NCBI GenBank assembly: GCA_047974765.1 | Contig: JBKECP010000001.1 | Coordinates: 1-64,000, forward strand | Source of the DNA: JBKECP01 sp047974765 | GTDB lineage: Bacteria; Pseudomonadota; Gammaproteobacteria; Pseudomonadales; Halieaceae | Length of the DNA stretch: 64,000 bases | Direction of reading: 5' to 3' | In this document: positions 43,087 through 52,815 of the stretch, one piece after another | Position numbering within the stretch: position 1 is the first letter of the stretch | How the letters are laid out: each line of letters opens with the position of its first letter | Notes under the pieces: model-generated | The model's input: the letters and a program-made list of their open reading frames with translations, nothing else | The model's database searches: none | Told to the model about the DNA's origin: nothing | Position numbers and translations under genes: made by a program

Positions 43087-44841
43087 TTATGAAAGTTTCA
43101 ATAATGCTTTAATGGCAGACTCAACCTGCTGATAAACGGTTTGATAAACTGACCCGGCCTGGTTGTAAGGGTCTGGAATTTCTCTGGCCAACCCTGCTTT
43201 GTCAATGAGTCCACCCATCAGGTAGACCCGTTTATCATTTTTCAGTTGCTCAATGTGGCTGGTTTCCATAACCAGAATCAGATCAGCCCACTGTAGCAAT
43301 TCTGTATCCAGTTGGTGAGAGCGAAAAGCCCCCATATCCACACCTTGTTTCGCTGCCAGAGCTACCATGCGTGGATCAGCATTTCGGCCGGCTTCCCGGT
43401 GAAAGCCGGCTGAGCGACACTCCACAGTTGATGTAGCTGGCCGGTAGTGCTGAAACAGGACGTCGGCCAGCGCACTGCGATTAATATTGCCATAACAGAT
43501 AAAAAGAATACGCTGTGATTTACCGACAATTTGACTCACTTGCTGCCAGCGGCTACGCCGACGATAGAGAAGGCTGCGTAGTTTGTCACTGATAATACCT
43601 GTCAGACGCTGCCAGTATGTACGCATAATACTGGCCATATCAATCAGGCCAGGAAGTGGGTCAGACAGTGATTGAGCATCAAAACGCTGCCCGGGAAGCA
43701 GCATTGTCAGTAGCGCGTGTACAGCTTGCGCACGCGAGGGCAGTGTTACCAGCCGGGGGTCGGCATCGCGTCGCATGACGGCTTCAAACCAGGCCAAATC
43801 AGCAGATAATTTGCGACAGCGCAGGTTGCGCTTGAATGCAGGCAGTACAGGTATCGGCCGTTGATAGTGCTGGTGCCACAAAAGCTGTGGAAAATCAGCA
43901 CCGGCGGCTGTGGCCAATGGCAGGGAGCCCCAGAAGCGACCGTTAATTTCAATCAGGATGAAGCGGCGCGTCAGAGGCTGCCATTTAAACTCAACCATGG
44001 CTACACCCTGCCATTGCAGCTCACGTATCAGTTGTTTGCTGGCAGTCAGCAATTCGGGGATGGGCTCCTCGCTCACCCGCAGGCTGCTGCCGCCACCGCT
44101 TAGTGGAACCTCATGCAAACGTCGATGTTGAAAGGCGTACACAATTTCGCCTTGTGCTGCCAGCAATTCAATGCCAATCCCTTCACCACTAAAGTATTCC
44201 TGAAGAATAAGGTGAGTGCTGCTCAGCATGGATTGGCAGAGGTTGATGAGTTCTTGTGGCGAATGGGCGTAACACACATTCATGGACTGGCGTGTGCTGT
44301 CTTGTGTATTTCCCTGGGTAATAGACCGACCTGGTTTGATGACAACAGGAAAAGTCAGCTCAGGGACAATGGTAGATAAGTCCTCTGGCTGATGAAGTGT
44401 CCAGCTTGCTGGTTGCGGTACCTGGCAGCGCTCTGCCAGATTGGCCGTCAATGATTTATCAAGAACCTGTTCCAGTGCATTGTGTTCCGCTATTGCAAAG
44501 CGCGCGCGCAAAGCCGGTGTGTCAAAATGTTTGGAGATGGGTACCAGTGTTCGCTCTGTCACAGGTATGACCATTCCGATATTGGGGCGGGTATTGAGTA
44601 TCTGCTCCAGCCAAAGCAAAAATTCAGTTGGCTGCGCCAGGGGTGAAGGATAACAAAGCACAAGGCTGCTATAACGTGAACGGGCGCTGATAGGTTTTGC
44701 TTCATGAGATGCGCATATTACTGAGGCGCCTGCCCGTCCCAGAGAGCGAACAATCGCCAGTGCAGGCAATGTATCAGCATCAAGAACCAGAACCTGTTCG
44801 TCCACGCGGGATAACTGTTCGGATAAGGTGTGCTGTGTCAT
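43087..44841 (-). CDS. ATP-grasp enzyme fused to a low-molecular-weight protein phosphatase
   Basis: 584 residues. Residues 1-400 or so form a PylC/carbamoyl-phosphate-synthetase-like ATP-grasp ligase: EQVLVLDADTLPALAIVRSL, FPVVIKPGRS, QEYFSGEGIGIELLA, ILIEINGRFWGSLPLA. From about 445 a phosphatase domain follows with the C-X5-R loop CYGNINRSA, AGFHREAG and the general acid in DPYNQAG. The second Cys of the usual CxGNxCRS loop is Asn, but the nucleophile and Arg remain. It overlaps the flippase gene. It may ligate an amino acid to the glycan, while the phosphatase could reverse the tyrosine kinase at 17938; both are inference. Confidence 0.82.
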   Translation of the reverse strand: MTQHTLSEQLSRVDEQVLVLDADTLPALAIVRSLGRAGASVICASHEAKPISARSRYSSLVLCYPSPLAQPTEFLLWLEQILNTRPNIGMVIPVTERTLVPISKHFDTPALRARFAIAEHNALEQVLDKSLTANLAERCQVPQPASWTLHQPEDLSTIVPELTFPVVIKPGRSITQGNTQDSTRQSMNVCYAHSPQELINLCQSMLSSTHLILQEYFSGEGIGIELLAAQGEIVYAFQHRRLHEVPLSGGGSSLRVSEEPIPELLTASKQLIRELQWQGVAMVEFKWQPLTRRFILIEINGRFWGSLPLATAAGADFPQLLWHQHYQRPIPVLPAFKRNLRCRKLSADLAWFEAVMRRDADPRLVTLPSRAQAVHALLTMLLPGQRFDAQSLSDPLPGLIDMASIMRTYWQRLTGIISDKLRSLLYRRRSRWQQVSQIVGKSQRILFICYGNINRSALADVLFQHYRPATSTVECRSAGFHREAGRNADPRMVALAAKQGVDMGAFRSHQLDTELLQWADLILVMETSHIEQLKNDKRVYLMGGLIDKAGLAREIPDPYNQAGSVYQTVYQQVESAIKALLKLS

Positions 44842-46319
44842 TGCTCAGATGCCTTTGGTGGTTTTCCCGGACGCATTATATTGAGTTTGCACAGTATGGC
44901 ACTGATTTCTGTACAAAACGGGTGTTTACCAATAAACAGTCCAAGTAGCCATCCGCTCAGGGACAGAAGGCCCATAAACGTCATATTCAGAAAAAGAGAG
45001 TTATCATTATCTTTCAGTGATTCGTTAAGCAATAATGCCGGAACGACAGTAAAAACCACACAAGGCAGTGTGCGCAGTACAATTTTGCCAAACTGGTGAG
45101 CGCCCATAGAGAGTGTTTTTCTTAAATAAAATAATGTCAGTAACAGGCGACAGGCATAAAAAGTAACGACGGCGAAGCAGATTGCCTTAAGCCCGAATTG
45201 AACAGCGAATGCAACCAGTAGCAGTTGGACTACATTGGAGATGATACGAATATTCAGTGTAATTTCCGGGCGACCTATGGCAATAAAAAGATTGTCACTG
45301 AACAGTGCAGGTGGTAGTAACAAACCGCCTATACAAAGCACTTTCACCAGTGGTACAGCGGTTTCCCACTGAGGGCCATAAAGCAGCAAAACGACATCGC
45401 TGGTAAACAGATACAAAAAACAGAAAAAAGGCCAGGCAAAAATTATGGAGTAATCCACTGCTTTTATATAGCCCGCTTGCAGACGGTTTTGATCCTGATT
45501 GGCATGAGAGAAAAGAGGAAGAATAATTGGGTTTATGCTGCCGGTAAACAGGCGGTCAAAGAGTGAAAAGGTACCGTAAGCACGGGAGTAAAACCCCAGT
45601 GCGCCCATACCCAAAATGCGTGCTATTACTGCGTCAATCACACTCAATGAAAAATGCTGAATAACATTGCCTGCACCGACCATTGAGCCAAATTTGAGAA
45701 TTTGCTTACTGCCTTTAAGACCAAGGCGAAGTTTATAATTTCTGTTTCTGAAAAAAAGTGATAGCACTACAGTGCAGATTGTTTCGGCAATGGCGCCATA
45801 GGCAATACAGAAGTAACTGGCGCCTTGCAGTGCAGTTGCAATGGATACGACAATGCCCAGCAGGGCCGAGACGGCAGAAATGCCGGCAGTGATCTCAAAT
45901 TTCAGCTGCTTGCGCAATAAGGCAATGGTGATGGAGCCGAAGGGAATAAGGATAAAATTGATTGAAAGAAGATGAATAAGTGATGCAATACCCGGCTGAT
46001 CAAAAAATATTGCCGCCGGCTCTCCCAGGCAGTAAACCAGCAAGCCCAGGCTCCAGGAAATAATCACTGTCAAAGTAAAGGCAGAGGTGACTTTTTCTTC
46101 ATTCAGGTTTTGTTCCTGAATAAGGTATTGATTCAAACCAAAATCACGAAACAGATAGGCCAGTGCGACAACGGTATAACCTGCACTATAGACGCCAATC
46201 TCATGGGGGGTCAGCAGGCGTGCCAGCACCATGGTGGAGCCAAACTGAGCGAGCAGCATCAGGTAGCGTACAGCGATGCTGAAGGCAATGGCCATTCGGG
46301 TAGAAAGAGATTTTGCCAT
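44838..46319 (-). CDS. oligosaccharide flippase (Wzx/MOP superfamily)
   Basis: 493 residues with about 12-14 hydrophobic helices. It starts MAKSLSTRMAIAFSIAVRYL; LARLLTPHEIGVYSAGYTVV and FRDFGLNQYLIQEQNL are characteristic of WzxC-like flippases. It should move the undecaprenyl-linked unit across the inner membrane. It overlaps the ATP-grasp/phosphatase gene by four bases. Confidence 0.88.
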   Translation of the reverse strand: MAKSLSTRMAIAFSIAVRYLMLLAQFGSTMVLARLLTPHEIGVYSAGYTVVALAYLFRDFGLNQYLIQEQNLNEEKVTSAFTLTVIISWSLGLLVYCLGEPAAIFFDQPGIASLIHLLSINFILIPFGSITIALLRKQLKFEITAGISAVSALLGIVVSIATALQGASYFCIAYGAIAETICTVVLSLFFRNRNYKLRLGLKGSKQILKFGSMVGAGNVIQHFSLSVIDAVIARILGMGALGFYSRAYGTFSLFDRLFTGSINPIILPLFSHANQDQNRLQAGYIKAVDYSIIFAWPFFCFLYLFTSDVVLLLYGPQWETAVPLVKVLCIGGLLLPPALFSDNLFIAIGRPEITLNIRIISNVVQLLLVAFAVQFGLKAICFAVVTFYACRLLLTLFYLRKTLSMGAHQFGKIVLRTLPCVVFTVVPALLLNESLKDNDNSLFLNMTFMGLLSLSGWLLGLFIGKHPFCTEISAILCKLNIMRPGKPPKASEQ

Positions 46320-46374
46320 AAAAACTGGCGTGCCTGATCAGAGTGTGGGTTTAGCTTGAAATAGTCACTGTTAA

Positions 46375-47127
46375 CTATTTGGCTTGATCTGTTGCGGTGC
46401 TGCTTTTGCCTCCACTGACTGTATAGCCTGCCACTTTGAGATTATTGCGCAAGCCTGGCAGAGGAAAACCCCTAGCATAGACATCATTGGCATACTTGAG
46501 CGCTTCATCATATTGCTTGAGGTTGGATAGCACTAAACCAAGATTGTATTTAATTTGTAAATTTTCAGGTTCAATCAATTCAGCACTGCGATAGAGCTTG
46601 AGTGCTTCTTCGTAGCGCTTTTTATTTTGCAAATAAACACCAAACAACATACGAGCCATTGCATCATTGGGGCTGAAGTTGATGGCTCGTTGCAGATAAC
46701 ATTCAGGTGGGCCAATACGTTTTTGTCCGAGCTCAATATCGGGCATTGATATGGAGCGGATCATGGAAAAGAGAGCGCGATGGTGATTTGGCCAGGCCCG
46801 CAAAGTGTAATCAATATCGGGCAGGGTAGTGGGGCCATCGACCAATTGCTCGATAGAGGGCGTAAAATGCCGTTGTTCAACGACTCTGAGCGTACCATCA
46901 GGGAGTGCGCCCCTCTGCATATAATCGTAGGGGCCGTAATTCAGGGACTTGCCCTGACACAGCTTGCCACCAAAGTCCACGCCGACCCAGGGAGCAAGTT
47001 TTTTTGCTTCAGTTGCGCCCAGCGATGTCCCTGCGCATAGACTGCTGAGCAGGAGTGCGCCAGCCCATTTTGTCAGTTTTGTAACTGCTTTTTCCAAAAC
47101 CGGAGCCTGTGTCATAAAGTCGTGCAT
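46375..47127 (-). CDS. exported TPR-repeat protein
   Basis: 250 residues. A hydrophobic signal (WAGALLLSSLCAGTSLGA) is followed by a middle part without recognised fold (a Trp/Pro-rich stretch around LRAWPNHHRALFSM). Two or three tetratricopeptide repeats lie near the C-terminus (DAMARMLFGVYLQNKKRYEE, LQIKYNLGLVLSNLKQYDEA). It could start at the ATG 12 bases downstream. It is divergent from the acyl ligase. Similar small TPR proteins are common in EPS loci; function unknown. Confidence 0.75.
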   Translation of the reverse strand: MHDFMTQAPVLEKAVTKLTKWAGALLLSSLCAGTSLGATEAKKLAPWVGVDFGGKLCQGKSLNYGPYDYMQRGALPDGTLRVVEQRHFTPSIEQLVDGPTTLPDIDYTLRAWPNHHRALFSMIRSISMPDIELGQKRIGPPECYLQRAINFSPNDAMARMLFGVYLQNKKRYEEALKLYRSAELIEPENLQIKYNLGLVLSNLKQYDEALKYANDVYARGFPLPGLRNNLKVAGYTVSGGKSSTATDQAK

Positions 47128-47351
47128 CTTATTACTGCTGCTAAATCCAATTCGTAAAGGCGCTATTCAACACCATTCAGGCAGGAATGCAAGCGAATGG
47201 CCGCAGACATAACATCTGAAAAGATTTATTGAGAAATACTTAACATCGGTATTTTTGCCGATGCCAAAATGTGGCCTTGTACTTAGCATTTTTGTTTTCA
47301 GAGGCTACAATCCCCCTCTTTTATAACGATATGAGATGGACAACAAAAATT

Positions 47352-48965
47352 ATGGGTGGCAAAAGGAAGTGTCCGGGACTGGTGCATGAACTATTACAGC
47401 AGCACCTTGAAACAGCGCAGGCGGCTTCTCGAAGTGCGTTGCTGTATCGGGATGAGGTATTTGATTATCGATCCTTGTGGCAACTCAGTGAGGCCTTTGC
47501 CTGTGGTCTGATTGCCAATGGTTTGCCGTCAGCCGGGCGTGTTGCCATCTTTCTTCCCAAACAGCCACAGGTCGTGGCAGCCGTGTTTGGCAGCTCGTTG
47601 GCGGGCGGAGTCTTTGTGCCGATCAATCCGTTGCTGAAACCCCGGCAGGTTGCCCATATTCTCATGGATTGCAACGTGCGGGTGCTGGTTACCTCAAAGC
47701 AGCGCCTGGCCGGATTGAGTGAAGTGCTGGAAGCGTGTTCTGAGCTGGAGCATATCGTTGTTGTTGAAGCTGATGCTCAACTGGAGCAGACAAAGGGCTT
47801 GACCAGACATGTCTGGGCTGATTTTTGTCAGGATCGTTCAGGCGGGCACTTCCATTCCCGAATAGATGCCGATATGGCCGCTATTCTTTATACCTCTGGC
47901 AGTACTGGCGCGCCAAAGGGTGTTGTGCTGTCGCATCGCAATATCGTGGCAGGTGCAGACAGTGTGGCCGATTATCTGTGCAATAGCGCAGATGATCGCG
48001 TATTGGCTTTGTTGCCTTTGAGTTTTGATGCCGGTCTGAGTCAGTTAACCACGATGTTTATGGTTGGGGGCAGCGCCGTTTTGATGGATTATCTGCTGCC
48101 TGGCGACGTATTGCAGGCGCTTGTGCGCTATCAGGTAACAGGTCTTGGTGCAGTGCCGCCAATCTGGAACCAGCTTGCCCGTCTGCAGTGGCCTGAGGCT
48201 GTCTGTCAGCGTCTGCGCTATATCACCAATACCGGTGGAGCGATGCCAGTGACAACAACAAAGATCCTGCGTGAAAAATTGCCTGATACATTGATTTACC
48301 TGATGTACGGACTGACTGAAGCCTTTCGCTCAACTTATCTTGATCCGGCAGAGGTGGAGCGGCGGCCAGAATCAATCGGTAAAGCCATTCCAAATGCAGA
48401 GATTCTGTTGATCAATGAAAAAGGCCAACGCTGTGCCGCGGGTGAGCCCGGTGAGTTAGTGCATCGGGGTGCTCTGGTGGCAATGGGCTACTGGAATGCG
48501 CCAGAGTTGACAGCTGCCCGTTTCCGGTCGGCGCCTTTGCGGGCGCCGGAACTGGTGACTGACGAGCTTGCTGTCTGGTCCGGTGATCAATTGTATAGCG
48601 ATGAAGAGGGCTATCTGTACTTTATTGGTCGCAGCGACGACATGATAAAGAGTTCCGGCTACCGAATCAGCCCGACAGAAGTTGAAGATGCGGCCTATGC
48701 AAGTAGTCTGGTGAATCAGGTGGCTGCGATTGGTTTGCCTCACGATGAATTGGGCCAGGCTATTTTACTGGTATTTTCCGCAGCCAGTCCGGAGTTGCCT
48801 TTGCAGACGTTGGAGAAGACGCTGTTGGCTGCGCTGACCAGAGAGTTGCCCGCTTTTATGGTGCCTCGTGCTGTAGTAGCTGTGGATGCACTGCCGCTCA
48901 ATCCTAATGGAAAAATTGATCGCAAATCACTATTAGCGCAATACCAGTCACACTTTTTGACTTAA
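47352..48965 (+). CDS. AMP-forming acyl-CoA/acyl-ACP ligase, XrtA-associated
   Basis: ANL-superfamily enzyme of about 537 residues. The phosphate loop is LYTSGSTGAPKGVVLSH, the A5 motif YGLTEAFRSTY, the A7 motif WSGDQLYSDEEGYLYFIGRS and the A10 lysine is in NPNGKIDRKSL. It matches TIGR03098. The start is uncertain: ATG 47352 (used here), ATG 47331, or further upstream, none with a good ribosome-binding site. It probably activates a carboxylic acid for the ACP at 40584, from which it is separated by about 6.5 kb. Confidence 0.88.
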   Translation: MGGKRKCPGLVHELLQQHLETAQAASRSALLYRDEVFDYRSLWQLSEAFACGLIANGLPSAGRVAIFLPKQPQVVAAVFGSSLAGGVFVPINPLLKPRQVAHILMDCNVRVLVTSKQRLAGLSEVLEACSELEHIVVVEADAQLEQTKGLTRHVWADFCQDRSGGHFHSRIDADMAAILYTSGSTGAPKGVVLSHRNIVAGADSVADYLCNSADDRVLALLPLSFDAGLSQLTTMFMVGGSAVLMDYLLPGDVLQALVRYQVTGLGAVPPIWNQLARLQWPEAVCQRLRYITNTGGAMPVTTTKILREKLPDTLIYLMYGLTEAFRSTYLDPAEVERRPESIGKAIPNAEILLINEKGQRCAAGEPGELVHRGALVAMGYWNAPELTAARFRSAPLRAPELVTDELAVWSGDQLYSDEEGYLYFIGRSDDMIKSSGYRISPTEVEDAAYASSLVNQVAAIGLPHDELGQAILLVFSAASPELPLQTLEKTLLAALTRELPAFMVPRAVVAVDALPLNPNGKIDRKSLLAQYQSHFLT

Positions 48966-49062
48966 TTTAACTACAGAATCTGTCGGCGCGTGTAGCATAG
49001 CGTACCGGATGGCCAGTGCCTGGGGATGGATTCCCGGCAAAAGTAAAGGAGAAAATACCCAA

Positions 49063-50472
49063 ATGCGCACGGTACGTGTTTTCAACCACCACGTTCACAC
49101 GGTTTATTATGTGTTGGCCGTGCTCGAAGCTTTGTTGTTTTTCCTTGCTTTTCATATCGGAGCTTACCTGTATTTTGAGCAGTCAAATGCCGGTTCAGCC
49201 AGTTACGTCAATGAAACCTTGTTCCGGGCGGCACTGTTTGCTCTGATCATGGTGTCTTCACTGTCGGCAACCGGTTTGTACAAACCCCACCTCAGGGAAG
49301 GTTCGAGCGGTATTTTGTTGCGTTTGATGAGTGCCTTTGTTATTGCAATTCTTGCTGTTGCACTGGTGTTTTATCTGATGGCTGATCTTCATCTGTGGCG
49401 GGGTGTTTTTGCCCAGTCGGTGATTATTGCGCTTTTAATGGCCCTGCTTAGTCGCTGGTTGTTTAATCATGTAGTTGACAATAATGAACTCAAAACGCGC
49501 GTATTGGTGCTGGGCGCTGGTCAGCGTGCCAATACGGCTGTCAGTCGTATGCGACGTACCAGTGACCGGCAAAGTTTTGAATTTGTCGCTTTTGTTCGTG
49601 CGCCGGGGGAAGTGGTTCAGATTGTTGATGAACGCGTAGTTGAGCTGGACGAAGATGAACTCACTGATTTTGTGCTGGCTGAGGATGTTGATCAGATCGT
49701 TGTTGCCATGGATGACCGTCGACGGGCTTTGCCGGTAGACCAGCTGGTTGAGTGTCGTCTTGATGGTGTGGAAGTGGTTGAGGTGGCGACGTTCTTTGAG
49801 CGGGAAGCGGGCAAGATTATGCTTGATTTCTTTAGTCCCAGCTGGCTTGTATTTTCTGATGGCTTCAGTATGGGTTCGGCGCGTCGTTTTACCAAGCGTC
49901 TGTTTGATATCCTGGCTAGTTTCGCACTGCTGATGGTCGCCTGGCCGCTGATGCTGATTACATTGTTTGCAATCTGGATTGAAGACGGTTTTTCAGCTCC
50001 GGTGATTTATCGGCAGCGCCGGGTAGGTTTATATGGGCGTGAATTTGACTTGATGAAGCTGCGCTCCATGCGCGTCGATGCAGAAGGCGATGGCAAGGCC
50101 CGTTGGGCTGCCCGGAATGACAATCGTATTACCCGGGTTGGCGCTATAATCCGCCGCCTGCGAATTGATGAGCTGCCTCAGATATTAAATGTACTTTATG
50201 GTGATATGTCGCTGGTTGGTCCCCGCCCGGAACGACCGGAGTTTGTGCATGAGCTGGAAGAAAAGATCCCCTATTATCCGGTTCGGCATCAGGTTAAACC
50301 AGGTATCGCCGGTTGGGCTCAATTGCGTTATCCCTATGGTGCCAGTGAGGAAGACGCCCGGGAAAAACTGCAGTATGAGCTTTACTACATCAAGAATCAC
50401 AGCTTGTTTCTTGATTGCATGATTATCTTGGCAACAACAGAAATTGTCCTTTTTGGGCAGGGTGTTCGCTGA
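49063..50472 (+). CDS. initiating undecaprenyl-phosphate sugar transferase, XrtA type
   Basis: 469 residues from the ATG at 49063 (AAAGGAG upstream, spacing 11). Four N-terminal helices, then a Rossmann-like CoA-binding-type domain (LVLGAGQRANTAVSRMRR), a fifth helix and the catalytic bacterial-sugar-transferase domain: APVIYRQRRVGLYGREFDLMK, LRIDELPQILNVLYGDMSLVG and PRPERPEFV. It matches TIGR03013. It transfers a sugar phosphate to undecaprenyl phosphate and starts unit assembly. The first open frame upstream (49009) lacks a good start. Confidence 0.92.
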   Translation: MRTVRVFNHHVHTVYYVLAVLEALLFFLAFHIGAYLYFEQSNAGSASYVNETLFRAALFALIMVSSLSATGLYKPHLREGSSGILLRLMSAFVIAILAVALVFYLMADLHLWRGVFAQSVIIALLMALLSRWLFNHVVDNNELKTRVLVLGAGQRANTAVSRMRRTSDRQSFEFVAFVRAPGEVVQIVDERVVELDEDELTDFVLAEDVDQIVVAMDDRRRALPVDQLVECRLDGVEVVEVATFFEREAGKIMLDFFSPSWLVFSDGFSMGSARRFTKRLFDILASFALLMVAWPLMLITLFAIWIEDGFSAPVIYRQRRVGLYGREFDLMKLRSMRVDAEGDGKARWAARNDNRITRVGAIIRRLRIDELPQILNVLYGDMSLVGPRPERPEFVHELEEKIPYYPVRHQVKPGIAGWAQLRYPYGASEEDAREKLQYELYYIKNHSLFLDCMIILATTEIVLFGQGVR

Positions 50473-50653
50473 TTCAGTTGCAAATAACAAGCCTGCATTT
50501 CACTCTCCTCGCATTAATGCTAATATTAACTAGTAAATTGGTTTGGTCGTAGATATTACGGCCTGACGCCGACCCTTTTGTTATTTTCTCGGGCTGTGAT
50601 CCAGCTTGGGATTTTTGTATTCAATGGGCAGTTGCTATTGGGGGGGCTGCATC

Positions 50654-50809
50654 ATGGGAAATCTGGTCTTGCTGCTGAGTATCGCAGTATTTGTGGTGTT
50701 GTGTCTGGCTTGTGTTGTTTTTGTTTGTGCTGCCAGGCGATACGTCTGTGAAGATGAGGTGCAGGAAGATACTGTGCGAGACCATCCAACAAGGCCGCCC
50801 GGCATCTGA
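50654..50809 (+). CDS. small single-helix membrane protein (uncertain)
   Basis: A 51-codon frame: MGNLVLLLSIAVFVVLCL starts one hydrophobic helix that ends in an Arg-Arg cluster, then an acidic tail. A G-rich stretch lies just upstream of the ATG but is not a classical ribosome-binding site. Hydrophobicity with a clean helix/tail split suggests a real small protein, but no family is recognised. Confidence 0.4.
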   Translation: MGNLVLLLSIAVFVVLCLACVVFVCAARRYVCEDEVQEDTVRDHPTRPPGI

Positions 50810-51050
50810 CTTCGTGTTAAATGATATTGCCTATTGATTATTTGATTATAATCAATGAGTTGAAGCTATATGTTAAATATATTTCAAGGTATGACGGGTG
50901 CAATTCAGCTATTTAAGTAATTATTTTTAGGCTCAGTTGTGCCTATTTGAGAATTAACCCTCACTTTTACAAAGCTATTACAAGCAGAATCTGAAATTCG
51001 AGCTATTATTGTCCTTCCAAACCACAATCATCGGGTGATGCAGGGACGGA
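50810..51050. other. AT-rich spacer with palindrome
   Basis: No gene. A perfect 14-bp palindrome TTGATTATAATCAA lies at 50842-50855, and its half TTGATTAT is repeated directly just upstream (50833-50840), which looks like an operator. The 51051 gene follows at the end of the gap after a GGGACGGA ribosome-binding site. Confidence 0.4.
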
Positions 51051-51305
51051 ATGACGATGACTGTAGCAAGTGATCCTGTGTCCAGTGAGGACACTGAAAA
51101 CAGAGCAGATAAACCACAAAGGCATAACTACACCCGCCCTGCGATTGTTGCAGTGGTGTTGGTGGCTGTGTATCTGCTATTGCGCTGGCTGCCGGTAGAG
51201 GCTGGTGTAGAGACCACCGGTTCTCAGATAGATGCATTATTGTTGTGGTGTACCGGCGGCATTGTAACGCTGGCTTTTCTGGTAATAGCGGCGCGCAAAT
51301 CCTGA
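51051..51305 (+). CDS. small two-helix membrane protein, unknown
   Basis: 84 residues: a polar N-terminus (VASDPVSSEDTENRADKPQ), a helix AIVAVVLVAVYLLLRWLP, a short loop, a second helix LLLWCTGGIVTLAFLVIAA and a basic end. Two ATGs (51051, 51057) share the ribosome-binding site. I do not recognise a family. A strong terminator follows within 30 bases, which supports a transcribed gene. Confidence 0.6.
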   Translation: MTMTVASDPVSSEDTENRADKPQRHNYTRPAIVAVVLVAVYLLLRWLPVEAGVETTGSQIDALLLWCTGGIVTLAFLVIAARKS

Positions 51306-51334
51306 TCAGGTCAGGGGACAATCCGTACTGACTG

Positions 51335-51363
51335 TCGGGGGATGAAAGTCTCCCGAATTTTTT
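51335..51363 (+). terminator. intrinsic terminator
   Basis: An 8-bp stem (TCGGGGGA 51335-51342, TCTCCCGA 51349-51356, one G-T pair) with a 6-base loop is followed by A and six T residues. It ends the small membrane-protein transcript and faces the convergent aminotransferase gene. Confidence 0.8.
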
Positions 51364-51420
51364 AGTGTGCGCAGTTATACAGTTGGATATTGTCAATTGG
51401 CGCTGGTATCTGACTATTGG

Positions 51421-52764
51421 CTAAGCCTGTGTCGACAAGACATCTCCCAGCGCGTTTATCATCAAGTCAATTTCCCGATATTCTGCCCCGAAGGGTGGAC
51501 CCAGTTGTATCGTGTCTCCACCATAGCGTATATAAAAACCTTTTTGCCACATAGCCATGGCTACCTCATAAGGGCGGCGCAGGGGTTCGCCTGGATACTG
51601 TGCAAGGCTTATACCTCCGGCGAGGCCAAAGTTGCGAATATCCACTACATGAGACAGACCTTTCAGGCTGTGTAGAGCATCTTCAAAGGGGGAGGCGAGA
51701 TTTGCAGCCTGTTTGACGGCTTCTTCATCCTCCAGCAGCTGCAATGCTGCCAGTGCTGCTGCGCAGGCCAGCGGATGGCCGGAATAGGTGTAACCATGGG
51801 GTAATTCCAGGGCGTAATCTGGTCCACCCTGATCCATAAAGGTGTCATAAATTTCCTGTTTGAGAGCCACCGCGCCCATTGGCACAGCACCATTGGTCAA
51901 TTGTTTGGCCAGCGTCATGATATCGGGTTTTACACCAAAGGCTTCGGCACCACTGCAGCTCCCCAGGCGGCCAAAGGCACAGATAACCTCGTCAAAAATC
52001 AGCAGAATATTATGCTGTTGGCAGATTTCGTGCAGTCGTTCCAGATAACCCACCGGCGGTGGAATAACGCCAGCAGAACCGGCGAGAGGTTCAACAATGA
52101 CGGCAGCAATGGTTGTGGCACCGTATAACGCAATAAGATCCAGCAGTGCATCGGCTAATTCCCGCCCCTGTGCAGGCTGGCCGCGACAAAATCGGTGGCT
52201 GTCAAGCTGGGTATGAGGCAGGTGAGCACTGGTAAGGCTTTCTCCATAGAGGCTCCGATTGGGGCCGATACCGCCGACAGCAATGCCGCCAAAGTTGACA
52301 CCGTGATAGCCCTTGATGCGGCCAATCAGACGGGTTTTGCTACCCTGGCCACGTTTGCACCAATAGGCACGGGCTATTTTTAGCGCCGTATCGACTGCTT
52401 CTGAGCCTGAGCCGGTAAAGAATACCCGATTGAGACCATCGGGCATGAAAGAGCTTACTTTTTCAGCCAGTTGAAAGATACCAGGATGGCCAAATTGAAA
52501 AGCGGGTGCATAGTCCAGGCGCATAATTTGCTGACTGACGGCTTCGCTGATTTCAGGACGGCCATGACCAAGGCCGCAGGTCCACAAACCAGACAGACCG
52601 TCAAAAATACGACGACCATCAGCTGAGGTGTAGTAATTACCGCTGGCAGAAATAATCAATCTTGGATCGCGCTTGAAATTACGGTTTCCGGTGAATGGCA
52701 TCCAGCAGGCATCGAGCTGCGCCTGTGTTAATCCCGCATTGGCAGGTATTTCTGGCTGAGTCAT
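51421..52764 (-). CDS. class III aminotransferase (omega-amino acid:pyruvate type)
   Basis: 447 residues. WMPFTGNRNFKRDPRLI at the N-terminus is typical of beta-alanine/omega-amino-acid:pyruvate aminotransferases. FFTGSGSEAVDTALKIA binds the PLP phosphate, IIFDEVICAFGRLG-type Asp binds the pyridine nitrogen, and LAKQLTNGAVPMGA carries the Schiff-base Lys. It has a set of repeated 12-base motifs upstream (52816-52904). No link to the EPS locus is evident, though such enzymes can also serve polyamine or taurine catabolism. Confidence 0.87.
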   Translation of the reverse strand: MTQPEIPANAGLTQAQLDACWMPFTGNRNFKRDPRLIISASGNYYTSADGRRIFDGLSGLWTCGLGHGRPEISEAVSQQIMRLDYAPAFQFGHPGIFQLAEKVSSFMPDGLNRVFFTGSGSEAVDTALKIARAYWCKRGQGSKTRLIGRIKGYHGVNFGGIAVGGIGPNRSLYGESLTSAHLPHTQLDSHRFCRGQPAQGRELADALLDLIALYGATTIAAVIVEPLAGSAGVIPPPVGYLERLHEICQQHNILLIFDEVICAFGRLGSCSGAEAFGVKPDIMTLAKQLTNGAVPMGAVALKQEIYDTFMDQGGPDYALELPHGYTYSGHPLACAAALAALQLLEDEEAVKQAANLASPFEDALHSLKGLSHVVDIRNFGLAGGISLAQYPGEPLRRPYEVAMAMWQKGFYIRYGGDTIQLGPPFGAEYREIDLMINALGDVLSTQA

Positions 52765-52815
52765 TGTGGCCTCTCACTGCGCAATAAAACCAAACGCTAT
52801 TGGCAAACAGGTCAT

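Noticed and set aside
47273..47289. TGG and GC elements near 47273 resembling sigma-54 for the acyl ligase
   Set aside because: The spacer is one base too long (GG-N11-GC), which sigma-54 does not tolerate well.
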